Part shown: piece by piece, positions 1-7,900 of the stretch | Position numbering within the stretch: the stretch's first letter is position 1 | Layout: every line of letters starts with the position of its first letter | Source of the DNA: a virus | Strand: one strand, 5' to 3' | Length of the DNA stretch: 33,881 bases | Virus record (IMG/VR): IMGVR_UViG_3300043434_000830 | Span: 1-33,881 of that record | The notes under the pieces: generated by a model | The model's database searches: none | What the model saw: the letters and a program-made list of their open reading frames with translations, nothing else | Told to the model about the DNA's origin: nothing | Made by a program: the position numbers and the translations under genes

Positions 1-90
1 ACGGACAAGACAGCAAATTCAAATGAAATTCTCAGGGAAGAACTAGAAGAGTTGCTCTTCAAAGTGGAAGAATCTGATGAATACGTATAA
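1..90 (+). CDS. 3' end of an unknown gene (partial)
   Basis: Frame 1 is open from the first base to a TAA at 88-90 and encodes 29 residues ending in EESDEYV. The tail is rich in Glu and Leu and looks like a charged helix. The start lies outside the window. The next gene starts inside it (ATG at 77), a 14-base overlap that suggests translational coupling. Too little is visible to name a function. Confidence 0.6.
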   Translation, partial: TDKTANSNEILREELEELLFKVEESDEYV

Positions 91-244
91 TATTGAAGTT
101 AATGGAATTACAATTGTAGAAAAGATAACTCCAGAAGATTTAGAGGGGACTTTAAATCAAGTGAGAGGACTTGTATGGACTTCTGGTGGAAATAATGAGG
201 ATATCAGAGTAGTTCTAAATAAAAATGAGAACCCATTGCAATGA
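77..244 (+). CDS. small conserved-type cyanophage protein, 55 aa, function unknown
   Basis: A 55-codon reading frame begins at ATG 77, inside the end of the upstream gene, and stops at TGA 242-244. The protein starts MNTYNIEVNGITIVEK and contains a GLVWTSGG segment. It resembles small uncharacterised proteins that I recall from T4-like cyanophages; this is a memory of pattern, not a search. It is acidic, with no signal peptide or membrane segment. The -35 element of a sigma70-like promoter (236-241) lies over its last codons, so the next gene can be transcribed independently. No function is proposed. Confidence 0.7.
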   Translation: MNTYNIEVNGITIVEKITPEDLEGTLNQVRGLVWTSGGNNEDIRVVLNKNENPLQ

Positions 245-264
245 TTGATTTGTAGTGGTATAAT
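236..264 (+). promoter_or_regulatory. sigma70-like extended -10 promoter before the glycosyltransferase gene
   Basis: TTGCAA at 236-241 and a perfect TATAAT at 259-264 are separated by 17 bases. The -10 is preceded by TGG, giving the extended form TGNTATAAT. A start near 271 would leave a leader of about 17 bases before ATG 288, with no Shine-Dalgarno sequence. A host sigma70-type RNA polymerase should read this early in infection. The same layout recurs at 1062-1090. Inferred from sequence only. Confidence 0.65.
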
Positions 265-287
265 GTTAACGTCGAAATTTATTTTTT

Positions 288-1040
288 ATGGCTAAAGGAT
301 TTACGATTAAAGCAAATGCACAGACAACTAAAAAAGTTGTTGATGAGTTTAATTTAGAAGAAGCAAAAGAAATGGTGAGAGGTAAATCCATTGTTTTTTG
401 CTTACCTGGAAGAGGATGCTCTTATATCTTTTTGAAGGCATTCGTTCAATTGTGTTTTGATTTGGTTCAAGCAGGGGCAAGTATTCAGATTTCACAGGAC
501 TATAGTTCAATGGTAAACTTTGCACGATGCAAAGTACTTGGAGCAAATGTTCTCAGAGGTCCCAAGCAGAAACCTTGGGATGGCAAACTTGAATATGATT
601 ATCAACTCTGGATTGATAACGATATTGTGTTTGATACTGAGAAATTCTATCGTCTTGTAGCAATGGATAAAGATATTGCTGCTGGTTGGTATATGACTGA
701 GGATGGTCACACCACATCCGTTGCACACTGGTTAGAGGAAGAAGATTTCCGCACTAATGGTGGAGTGATGAATCATGAAACTGGAGAGACGATGCAGAAC
801 CGTCGCAAACCGTTTACAGTTGATTACACTGGATTTGGTTGGGTATTGATTAAGAAGGGTGTCTTTGAATCCTTGGAGTATCCTTGGTTTGCTCCTAAGA
901 TGCAACAGTTTGAATCTGGAGAGGTTCAAGATATGTGTGGAGAGGATGTCTCATTCTGTCTTGATGCAAAAGAAGCAGGATTTGAGATTTGGTGTGATCC
1001 TAAGATTCGTGTTGGACACGAGAAGACAAGAATCATCTGA
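288..1040 (+). CDS. GT-A-fold glycosyltransferase-like protein, 250 aa
   Basis: Likely transfers a sugar from a nucleotide-sugar donor; the acceptor is unknown and could be phage or host surface glycan, or DNA. Residues 105-114 carry a hydrophobic strand followed by an Asp110-Asn111-Asp112 motif, the DXD-type site where GT-A enzymes bind metal and sugar nucleotide. A GFGWVLIKKGVFE stretch (182-194), a Gly-Glu-Asp motif at 218-220 suited to the acceptor-side catalytic acid, and a late His244 follow the usual GT-A order. There is no signal peptide or membrane segment, so it should be cytoplasmic. The start at ATG 288 has no Shine-Dalgarno but lies about 17 bases after the expected start point of the promoter at 236-264. 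A terminator-like hairpin follows the gene. Family assignment is fairly sure, substrate unknown. Confidence 0.75.
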   Translation: MAKGFTIKANAQTTKKVVDEFNLEEAKEMVRGKSIVFCLPGRGCSYIFLKAFVQLCFDLVQAGASIQISQDYSSMVNFARCKVLGANVLRGPKQKPWDGKLEYDYQLWIDNDIVFDTEKFYRLVAMDKDIAAGWYMTEDGHTTSVAHWLEEEDFRTNGGVMNHETGETMQNRRKPFTVDYTGFGWVLIKKGVFESLEYPWFAPKMQQFESGEVQDMCGEDVSFCLDAKEAGFEIWCDPKIRVGHEKTRII

Positions 1041-1061
1041 TTCCCCTTAGAAACCGTCTTC

Positions 1062-1090
1062 TTGACGTTCTACGAGATTCTTGGTATGAT
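1062..1090 (+). promoter_or_regulatory. sigma70-like extended -10 promoter before the 48-aa gene
   Basis: TTGACG at 1062-1067 and TATGAT at 1085-1090 have a 17-base spacer, and TGG just before the -10 makes it an extended -10 promoter. Transcription would start near 1097 and read the 48-aa gene, the 199-aa gene and perhaps speD. The -10 overlaps the left arm of the hairpin at 1089-1125, so RNA from this promoter would lack that arm and escape the terminator, while read-through RNA from upstream would form it. Confidence 0.65.
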
Positions 1091-1128
1091 GCCCTTACGG
1101 AGATTTCAAGGTCTTCTAAGGGCATTTT
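1089..1128 (+). terminator. terminator-like stem-loop after the glycosyltransferase gene
   Basis: ATGCCCTTA (1089-1097) and TAAGGGCAT (1117-1125) are perfect inverted repeats of 9 bases around a 19-base loop, followed directly by TTTT (1125-1128). The stem is only moderately GC-rich and the T tract short, so termination may be partial. Confidence 0.55.
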
Positions 1129-1173
1129 AAATGGCAAAAAACCCGTTAAAAAAACCGTAAACGAAAACCAACT

Positions 1174-1178
1174 AGGAG
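1174..1178 (+). promoter_or_regulatory. ribosome binding site of the 48-aa gene
   Basis: AGGAG stands 9 bases before ATG 1188. It fixes the start of this short gene; most genes in the window lack such a site. Confidence 0.6.
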
Positions 1179-1187
1179 ATTATTACA

Positions 1188-1334
1188 ATGGCAGTGAAAA
1201 AAAGTGCAAAAGGTGGACAAAAGACTGAAGCACAACCTAAACTGACTCTTCAAGGTTGTGGTCGCAATACTAAATACAGTGCTACTAGCCGTAATAAGGC
1301 ACGTAAGAAGTATCGTGGACAAGGAAAAGGGTAA
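1188..1334 (+). CDS. very basic small protein, 48 aa, conserved cyanophage type
   Basis: ATG 1188 follows an AGGAG at a good distance and the frame stops at TAA 1332-1334. The 48-residue product starts MAVKKSAKGG, has a central GCGRNTKYSATSRNKARKK segment, and ends in YRGQGKG. More than a quarter of its residues are Lys or Arg and it has almost no acidic residues, which fits binding to nucleic acid or to an acidic partner; this is inference from composition. Its single Cys argues against a zinc site. The stop codon shares one base with the ATG of the next gene, so the two are probably translationally coupled. Similar short basic proteins occur in T4-like cyanophages, to my recollection without known function. 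Confidence 0.75.
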   Translation: MAVKKSAKGGQKTEAQPKLTLQGCGRNTKYSATSRNKARKKYRGQGKG

Positions 1335-1933
1335 TGTATCACTTAGACGTTAATGATGAGTGGAGTGCAATTCATCATGACGATCTGTGGATATACAATA
1401 AATTACAATTAAGTCGGATTTTAGGGTATAAATGTGGTCCAATTGGGTCCACAGTCCCTAAACCCGACTTTTATATTGTTCGACCATCCATTAATTTTCT
1501 TGGAATGGGTCGTTTTGCCGAAATTTTATGGATAGAAGACACTACAGAACACTTTCATCCATCAAATTTTTGGTGTGAAGTCTTTAGAGGGGAGCATTTA
1601 AGTGTTGATTTCTACTACGGTGAAGCAAAATTAGTAGTAAAGGGCACAAAAGATGAGAATGACCCTCTTTACAAGTGGCAAAAATGGGAAAAAATTGATA
1701 GGAAAGTCGGATTTCCTCCGATTTTGTCCAATTTATCAGGCAATTATGACTGGATTAACTGTGAATTCATTGATGGAAATTTAATTGAGGTACATGTAAG
1801 ACAAAATCCAGATTTTAGGTACGACAATGATGTTGCAATTCCAGTTTGGGATGATAATTTTCGTGAAAATCCTAGTTTTATCAAGGATTCTGAGTATGAT
1901 ACATACGGAAGACGAGGAATTTACGTCAAATAA
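1334..1933 (+). CDS. conserved-type cyanophage protein, 199 aa, function unknown
   Basis: The gene begins at the ATG overlapping the stop of the 48-aa gene (TAATG) and ends at TAA 1931-1933. The protein is soluble, rich in Trp, Tyr and charged residues, with no signal peptide or membrane helix. It has a PKPDFYIVRPSINFLGMGR segment near residues 43-61 and a late segment around residues 147-165 in which a Glu-Val-His-Val-Arg strand follows F-I-D-G-N. The latter faintly recalls the end of ATP-grasp enzymes, but I do not see a full nucleotide site and would not assign that family. A late-promoter octamer (1929-1936) overlaps its stop codon. Its place before speD suggests an early or metabolic role rather than a virion role. 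Function unknown. Confidence 0.8.
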   Translation: MYHLDVNDEWSAIHHDDLWIYNKLQLSRILGYKCGPIGSTVPKPDFYIVRPSINFLGMGRFAEILWIEDTTEHFHPSNFWCEVFRGEHLSVDFYYGEAKLVVKGTKDENDPLYKWQKWEKIDRKVGFPPILSNLSGNYDWINCEFIDGNLIEVHVRQNPDFRYDNDVAIPVWDDNFRENPSFIKDSEYDTYGRRGIYVK

Positions 1934-1936
1934 ATA
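1929..1936 (+). promoter_or_regulatory. T4-type late promoter before speD
   Basis: AATAAATA matches NATAAATA, the late promoter core described in T4-like cyanophages. It overlaps the stop codon of the 199-aa gene. A start about 5-6 bases downstream would place the AGGAGGT at 1953-1959 and the 17-codon leader frame near the 5' end of the speD transcript. Confidence 0.5.
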
Positions 1937-1952
1937 GTTTTTCGGGGAAAAT

Positions 1953-2009
1953 AGGAGGTTTATGCGAGTTGGAGAAGTTTTCAATGGGGAATCACCTCCT
2001 GTTGGAGGT
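1953..2009 (+). promoter_or_regulatory. candidate translational switch in the speD leader
   Basis: AGGAGGT (1953-1959) is exactly complementary over 7 bases to ACCTCCT (1994-2000). ACCTCC (1994-1999) can instead form a perfect 6-base hairpin with GGAGGT (2004-2009) around a TGTT loop. The pairings exclude each other: one hides the strong Shine-Dalgarno, the other frees it. The middle element lies only 8 bases after the likely speD start codon at 1984. The complementarities are seen directly; the switch is inferred. Confidence 0.45.
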
Positions 2010-2015
2010 CTATGA
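1962..2015 (+). CDS. possible leader peptide (17 codons) overlapping the start of speD
   Basis: ATG 1962 lies 3 bases after AGGAGG and opens a 17-codon frame, MRVGEVFNGESPPVGGL, that ends at TGA 2013-2015, 6 bases from the end of the hairpin at 1994-2009. It runs in a different frame from speD and covers its start. The spacing from the Shine-Dalgarno is shorter than ideal, so it may be chance. If translated, a ribosome on it would melt the ACCTCC/GGAGGT stem and couple its own passage to speD initiation. Eukaryotic AdoMet decarboxylase mRNAs are known to use upstream reading frames for polyamine control; a parallel here is speculation. Confidence 0.3.
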   Translation: MRVGEVFNGESPPVGGL

Positions 2016-2310
2016 CGTTAAGTTTGACCTACTTAACGATGGTATTTCCATTCAAGAAGCAATGGAAAATGGAGTAAAACGTGCTGGAATGACAATTTTG
2101 AACATTTATCAGCATTGTTTTGTTCCTCAAGGAGTCACAATTGTAATGGCATTGTCAGAAAGTCACGTTTCATGTCATACTTGGCCAGAAGAAGGGTGTA
2201 TTGCTATTGATGTGTATACTTGCGGACCAGGAAATCCAAAATTAATAGCATTGGAGATGCTAAAATATCTAGATTCGGATAAGTATACCCTTCGTCATGT
2301 ACTGCGTTAA
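1984..2310 (+). CDS. speD: S-adenosylmethionine decarboxylase proenzyme, 108 aa
   Basis: Decarboxylates S-adenosylmethionine to give the aminopropyl donor for spermidine, a cytoplasmic auxiliary metabolic function carried by some cyanophages. The protein has the class 1B signature SESHVSCHTWPEEG followed by DVYTCG. By comparison with the Thermotoga enzyme (Ser63, His68, Cys83), Ser60 after Glu59 is the self-cleavage and pyruvoyl-forming residue, His65 the processing base and Cys80 the catalytic acid; spacings of 5 and 15 match exactly. At 108 residues it is slightly shorter than bacterial enzymes of about 120-130. ATG 1984, with GGAG at 1971-1974, is preferred because its product begins MGNHLLLEVY as in other SpeD proteins. 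An in-frame TTG at 1969, 10 bases after AGGAGG, would add five residues. A late promoter and an unusual leader precede it. Confidence 0.93.
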   Translation: MGNHLLLEVYDVKFDLLNDGISIQEAMENGVKRAGMTILNIYQHCFVPQGVTIVMALSESHVSCHTWPEEGCIAIDVYTCGPGNPKLIALEMLKYLDSDKYTLRHVLR

Positions 2311-2320
2311 ATAAAGTTAG

Positions 2321-2372
2321 AGGAGATAGCAACCTCCTACAAAAAAAAGTTCTGTTTTTAACGAAACAGGAG
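2321..2372 (+). promoter_or_regulatory. paired Shine-Dalgarno and CCTCC elements in the leader of the 80-aa gene
   Basis: AGGAG (2321-2325) can pair with CTCCT (2334-2338) around an 8-base loop. The downstream Shine-Dalgarno AGGAG (2368-2372) is complementary to the same CTCCT. It also sits in the right arm of a second hairpin, TTCTGTTT (2350-2357) with AAACAGGA (2364-2371), one G-T pair and a 6-base loop. The start codon at 2379 follows 6 bases later. The layout echoes the speD leader just upstream. Pairings are direct reading; a regulatory effect is inferred. Confidence 0.4.
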
Positions 2373-2378
2373 CTAACA

Positions 2379-2621
2379 ATGTCTAACTTACCAGTTGATA
2401 GAGATAAAAATTATATGCGTCAAATGTGGGGAACCACAAAATTAGTTACAGATTACCAATCATTAACTACTAAAGAAACAATTCAAGAATCGATTGATGA
2501 TTCTCCATCAAAGCATGATTTAAAAAAACAAACAGAATTGCATGAGAGTATTCGTAATGATGATGATTATGATGATTGGGAATATGGAACCGAGCCGTGT
2601 TATGGCAAAAAATTAGTCTAA
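2379..2621 (+). CDS. acidic small protein, 80 aa, function unknown
   Basis: ATG 2379 lies 6 bases after AGGAG and the frame ends at TAA 2619-2621. The product starts MSNLPVDRDKNYMRQMWGTT, is hydrophilic throughout, and has an acidic cluster DDDYDDWEYG near residues 61-70 followed by a lone Cys. It has no membrane segment or recognisable fold and is probably largely disordered or helical. It stands alone between speD and the baseplate operon, with leader hairpins over its ribosome binding site. I do not recognise the family well enough to name a function. Confidence 0.7.
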   Translation: MSNLPVDRDKNYMRQMWGTTKLVTDYQSLTTKETIQESIDDSPSKHDLKKQTELHESIRNDDDYDDWEYGTEPCYGKKLV

Positions 2622-2658
2622 AAGTATTATAGATATATTAAATACACTTTCAATCTTA

Positions 2659-3054
2659 ATGTCCACAAGGATTTCAAGAGCATTTAAGGATATTAGTTTA
2701 TCTTTTGCAAAACATCCAGTAACTAATGATATTTTAGTCATTAAGAATGAAGATGCAATAAAGAAATCTGTTACAAATTTAGTTAGAACAATTCTTGGTG
2801 AAAGGTATTTTAATCCACTTATTGGGACTTCAATAACAAGAAATCTCTTTGAACTTGCAAGTGAAGAACTTCATATCCTTATGAAGCAAGAAGTTATGAG
2901 TGTATTAAAAAATTATGAACCAAGAATTGTCTTGAAAGATATTAGAGCGACATCTATACCAGATGAGAATCAAATAAATGTTGAAATTGAATATGATATT
3001 GTTGGTCTAGGATTTCCACCACAAAATATAGAGTTTCTTTTACTACCAACTTAG
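2659..3054 (+). CDS. 25: baseplate wedge subunit gp25, 131 aa
   Basis: Homologue of T4 gp25, the small wedge protein of the GPW/gp25 family that seats on gp6 at the baseplate-sheath junction and primes sheath assembly. Length agrees with T4 gp25 (132 aa). Family marks include an N-terminal DISLSF strand, the AIKKSVTNLVRTILGERYFNP segment at about residues 35-54 (the conserved helix followed by a Gly-Glu-Arg turn and F-x-P), then ITRNLF. The C-terminal half has the beta strands ending in VEIEYDIVG. It is followed after 6 bases by gp6, the classic T4-like order. No Shine-Dalgarno is visible. Confidence 0.93.
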   Translation: MSTRISRAFKDISLSFAKHPVTNDILVIKNEDAIKKSVTNLVRTILGERYFNPLIGTSITRNLFELASEELHILMKQEVMSVLKNYEPRIVLKDIRATSIPDENQINVEIEYDIVGLGFPPQNIEFLLLPT

Positions 3055-3060
3055 AATATA

Positions 3061-4947
3061 ATGTCATTCAACCAATTTACAAACTTAGATTTTCAGGATC
3101 TAAGAACACAAATTAAAGACTATCTAAGAGCAAATAGCAATTTTACAGATTTTGATTTCGAAGGTTCTAATTTTTCTGTATTAATTGATATCTTAGCATA
3201 TAATTCATATATCACGTCATTTAACACAAACATGACGGTGAATGAATCATTTCTTGATAGTGCGACATTAAGAGAAAATGTAGTTGCATTAGCACGTAAT
3301 ATTGGATATGTTCCAAGATCAAGAAGAGCATCAAAGGCAAGAGTGAGTTTTGCAGTAAATACTTCTGGATTTTTAGATGTAAAATCAGTTACTCTTAAAG
3401 CAGGAGTAATTGCTTTGGGTTCAATTCAGACGGGAAACTATGTATTCTCTATACCAGAAGATATCACCGTAACTGTTGATGCTGCTGGATTTGCATATTT
3501 TAATGACATTGAATTGTGGGAAGGAACGTTTTTAACTAAAAGTTTTGTTGTAGATAATTCTCAACCAGATCAAAAATTTGTAATCCCCAATCCATCTGTT
3601 GACACTACAAGTATTCGTGTATTCGTCACGGATTTGGCAAATGAAGAGTATGAGCAATATACAAATATTTTAAATGTCGATTCAAATTCTAAAATATTTT
3701 TAGTACAAGAAGTAGAAGATGAGAAATATGAGTTATTATTTGGAGATAATGTATTTGGAAGAAAACCAGCGTCAGGAAGTTCTGTTTTTGTAAGTTACAT
3801 TATTACAAATGGAAAAGCAGGAAATGGATGTGCAAACTTTAATTTCTCTGGAATTTTAGAAGATAACAATCAAAATAGAATTACTACAGGAATTTCTCCT
3901 TTAACCACAACACTACCGTCCGAAAATGGCGATGATATTGAAAAAATTGACTCTATCAAATACCTTGCTCCAAGAGTTTATTCTTCTCAATATAGAGCAG
4001 TTACAGCAAATGACTACAAAGGATTAATACCGTTCATATTCCCGAATGTAGAGTCTGTTACTGCATATGGTGGAGATGAATTAGATCCACCACAATACGG
4101 AAAAGTTTTTATATCTGTAAAACCAAGACAAGGAAAGTTTTTGTCAAGAATATCAAAGGAAGAAATCAAGAAGCAATTAAAACAATATTCTATTGCAGGT
4201 ATAAAACCAGAATTAGTTGATTTGAAGTACTTATATGTAGAATTAAATACTAGTGTTTATTATGATAAAAGTTCAGTATTAGATTCATCAATACTTAGAA
4301 ATAAAGTTATTGAGACTCTTACTGCATATGGAACTTCCTATGATTTAAATAATTTTGGAGGAAGATTTAAGTATAGTAAAGTAAATGGACTAATTGATGA
4401 TATAAGCAACTCTATCACTTCAAATATCACAAAAGTAAAAATAAGAAGAGATTTACAGCCAGCATTTAATCAAAATGCCACATATGAAATTTGTTTTGGT
4501 AACGCATTTCACATTAAAAAGAACAATACATTAGACAATAGAGGTTACAACATCAAATCTTCTGGATTTTCGATAGAAAATGTTAATGGAACTGTTTATT
4601 TAAGTGATGTACCTATTGATGATACCACTGGGACAATTTTTTATTTTACTTTAAAAGATAATGTTCCATTCATCGTTAAAAATAATGCAGGGGTAGTTTA
4701 TTATAAAAAAGGTGAAGTTTATCTTGACACCGTAAATATTATAAGTTCGGTAAGTCCAAATGGTGTTGAAATTCAGGCAATTCCAGAGTCAAATGATGTG
4801 ATTGCATTGCAGGATATATATTTAGAATTAAGTATTGATAATCTTGTTGTCAATATGGTTGAAGATAGAATTAGTTCTGGAGAAAATACTTCTGCAACCG
4901 AATATATTGTAACTTCAAGTTATTCAAACGGAGCATATACTAGATAA
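3061..4947 (+). CDS. 6: baseplate wedge subunit gp6, 628 aa
   Basis: Homologue of T4 gp6 (660 aa), the baseplate J-like protein whose dimers form the continuous ring of the inner baseplate and clamp gp7 and gp53. The N-terminus has the typical FDFEGSNFSVLIDILAYN segment (residues 34-51), then NMTVNESFLDSATLRENVVALARNIGYVPRS (59-89), hallmark of the family. A central part has YELLFGDNVFGRKPASGS (residues 223-240), matching the baseplate J core. A later APRVYSSQYRAVTANDYK (about 303-320) is also typical. It lies between gp25 (6-base gap) and the giant wedge gene (1-base gap), which supports a single transcript and coupled translation. Confidence 0.93.
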   Translation: MSFNQFTNLDFQDLRTQIKDYLRANSNFTDFDFEGSNFSVLIDILAYNSYITSFNTNMTVNESFLDSATLRENVVALARNIGYVPRSRRASKARVSFAVNTSGFLDVKSVTLKAGVIALGSIQTGNYVFSIPEDITVTVDAAGFAYFNDIELWEGTFLTKSFVVDNSQPDQKFVIPNPSVDTTSIRVFVTDLANEEYEQYTNILNVDSNSKIFLVQEVEDEKYELLFGDNVFGRKPASGSSVFVSYIITNGKAGNGCANFNFSGILEDNNQNRITTGISPLTTTLPSENGDDIEKIDSIKYLAPRVYSSQYRAVTANDYKGLIPFIFPNVESVTAYGGDELDPPQYGKVFISVKPRQGKFLSRISKEEIKKQLKQYSIAGIKPELVDLKYLYVELNTSVYYDKSSVLDSSILRNKVIETLTAYGTSYDLNNFGGRFKYSKVNGLIDDISNSITSNITKVKIRRDLQPAFNQNATYEICFGNAFHIKKNNTLDNRGYNIKSSGFSIENVNGTVYLSDVPIDDTTGTIFYFTLKDNVPFIVKNNAGVVYYKKGEVYLDTVNIISSVSPNGVEIQAIPESNDVIALQDIYLELSIDNLVVNMVEDRISSGENTSATEYIVTSSYSNGAYTR

Positions 4948-4948
4948 A

Positions 4949-7900
4949 ATGGCAGATATTAACAGTAGAGTAAAGATTCAGCATATCATTGAATCTCAAA
5001 TTCCTTCTTTTTTAAATGAAGATTCCCCTTTATTCAGGGAATTTTTAAATCAATATTACATCTCTCAGGAGCATCCAACTGGTATTGCAGATATTGCTGC
5101 AAATCTTGACAAATATAAAGATTCAAGAACATACAATAATGAATTATTCTTTACTTTACTTGTTCCATGCCAACTAACAGAAACTCTATTGACGTTTGAT
5201 GACACAATATTAGTAAATCACACAATAGGGTTTCCAGATACATATGGACTATTAAAAATAGATGATGAGATAATTACATATACAGGAAAAACATCCAATT
5301 CTTTCACTGGTTGCTCTCGTGGATTTTCTGGTATTGATGAATTAAATAAGTTTAACTCATCAAGTCTGTTAAATTTTTCTACGACAACTTCTGCTACACA
5401 TTCTTCTGGGAGCGTAGTAAATAACTTAAATTTAGTATTTTATCAAGAAATATTCACAAAATTTAAATCCCAGTTTTTACCAGGATTTGAAAATAGAAAT
5501 TTTATACCTGAAGTTAAAATAAAAAATATTTTATCGAGAGCTATAGATTTTTATACAACTAAAGGTACAGATACTTCGTATAAAATACTCTTTAAAATTC
5601 TTTTTAATGCTGATATTTCTGTAATTAAGCCTCAAGATTATATTTTGAGACCATCGGATGATAACTTTTTTGTCACAAAAAATATCCTTGTTGAAAAAAT
5701 TAATGGATCAGACCCTCTACTTATAAGTGGTCCAGATAGAGCATCATTATTCCAGGATAATGGTGAGATTGGTTCGGCCAGTGCATCAATTTATTCTATA
5801 GAATTTAGACCAGTAGATAACAAAAATTTATATGAAATTTACTTAGATAGCACTTCGTTTATATCTAATTTTGTTAGCACTAAAAAAACAAATATAACAA
5901 AAAAAGTTGATGCATTTTCTGATGTGCTTTATGTTGATTCTACTATAGGATTTCCAGAAAGTGGTACAATTTTAGTAAAAGGTGTCAATACTGCAAATGG
6001 CACACTAACTCTTTCATATACTGACAAAACAAACACTCAATTCTTGGGAGTGTCTGGGTTAATTGTTGGATTAGAATATGGTGATGAAGTCTTTGAGTCA
6101 AATTTTGTCTATACTTTTGATAGAAATAACGAAAAAATAGAATTTAGATTAATTAATGTTATAGGTGAAGTTAAATATGATAATACTTCTAATCTTTTAG
6201 TTAATGACAAAATATCTTTGTCTTCATTTGGGGCAGAATTGAGTGATAAACCAGAATTTTACAGTTGGTTATACAATGTAAGTACTAATCATAAAATTAA
6301 AAATATCATAAAATCTGGTGATACGAGTGGAAAAATATACACAGTAGAATTTTATGATGACATAAGATTCTATATTGGACAAAAAATAAAATTAACAAAT
6401 CCAGATGTTTCAAATGACATTGAAATTGATGGAGAAATTGTAAATATAATAAACCAAAACACTGTTGAGGTATCAAGCAATTTAGATGCTACTAAAAAAA
6501 CCTTATTAAAGGAAATAATAATTCTTGGAACTAGTGATACAAATCACACCCCATCAGTAAATACTATTCCAGTATCTATTCAAAATACATACATAGATGA
6601 TTCTTATGAATCATTTTATGTTGCATCTTCTGGAATACCAAATTATCCAGTATATGCAAAGAATCAAGTAATAAAAACATCTACAAATCCTGGATTAGGA
6701 AAAACAAATATACTTGAAACAGATATTGTACATAATTTTTACACTGGAGAAAAAATTTATTATTTTCCAAGTTCAAATTCTGGAATTAAAACTGGAATAT
6801 ATCATGTCACAACTATAGGAGATAATAAAGATAGTAAAAGAATCAGATTATCACTAAGTAAAAGTGATTTATATTCTGGTGTCTATGTTGAGTTTGAACG
6901 AAATATATCTTCCGACTCTTTTGTTAAGTTAGATTATGAGAACAAGGTAGTAAAGAATCAAAAAATATTTAAGAAATTTAATTATATTAAGGGTGATAGT
7001 ACACTAAAACAGGTTGCAGATAGAACAACAAATAACAGACAAATTGGTATTTTAATAAATGGCACCGAACTTTACTCACCAACATTATTTGATGAGAACA
7101 TTTATTATGGAAGATTGGATTCGGTGACTGTAACTAACCCTGGAAGGGGTTACGATATTATAAATCCACCAGAATTAGAGATATCTGATGTTTCTGGAAG
7201 AAACGCAAAGGGATATGTCAATATAGTTGGTGGATTGTCTGCGGTAAAAATTATTACCCCAGGAGTTGGATATCAAATTAAACCAAAAATTACCATAGTT
7301 GGAGGAAATGGAACAGGTGCAGTAGTAGAACCAAATTTAGTAAAATCAAAAATAAATTCTGGATTTAAGGGTGATGGTTCTGGTGTGAACCCAACAACAA
7401 ATACTATTACATTTTCTCAAAAGCACAATTTTGATGATGGTGAAGAGATTTCATACAATTCTAATTTTAATTCTGAAATTTTCCCACTAAAAACAAATGC
7501 AAACTATTATGCGGGTGTAATTAATCCAACACAAATTAAGTTATATGAAAGGTTAGAAGACGCTCACAGAAAAGTAAATGAAGTTAATTTGGTTGGAATT
7601 AGCTCTGGATTCCACTCCTTTATATCAGTAAAGTCAAAAAATACTATTACTGAAGTTCGTGTAAAAAATTCTGGTTCTAATTATTCAAATAGGATTATTA
7701 AAATCCCATCAATTTTAGCATTTGATGATAAAACTAATGGTGTAAATACATTCGACCATTATGTTTTTGCAAAAAATCATAGATTTAAAAATAAAGATAT
7801 TTTAAGATATTCAACAACAGGGACTCCTATATCTGGGTTGTCAACGACATCAGAATATGTGGTGACAGTATTGAGTGATGATAAATTCAAACTTTCTTTA

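Noticed and set aside
1131-1229. A 32-codon frame starting at ATG 1131
   Set aside because: It overlaps the better supported 48-aa gene in another frame and has no Shine-Dalgarno.
1334-1933. ATP-grasp enzyme for the 199-aa protein
   Set aside because: Only a short late segment resembles that family, and no nucleotide-binding lysines or Gly-rich loop could be placed.
2306-2313. GTTAAATA over the speD stop codon as a late promoter
   Set aside because: It differs from NATAAATA at one position and lies 65 bases from the next start. TAAATA over a TAA stop is expected often in AT-rich DNA.
2637-2644. ATTAAATA before gp25 as a late promoter
   Set aside because: It has one mismatch to NATAAATA and ends only 14 bases before the start codon, which would leave a leader of under 10 bases. 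Possible, but not supported well enough.
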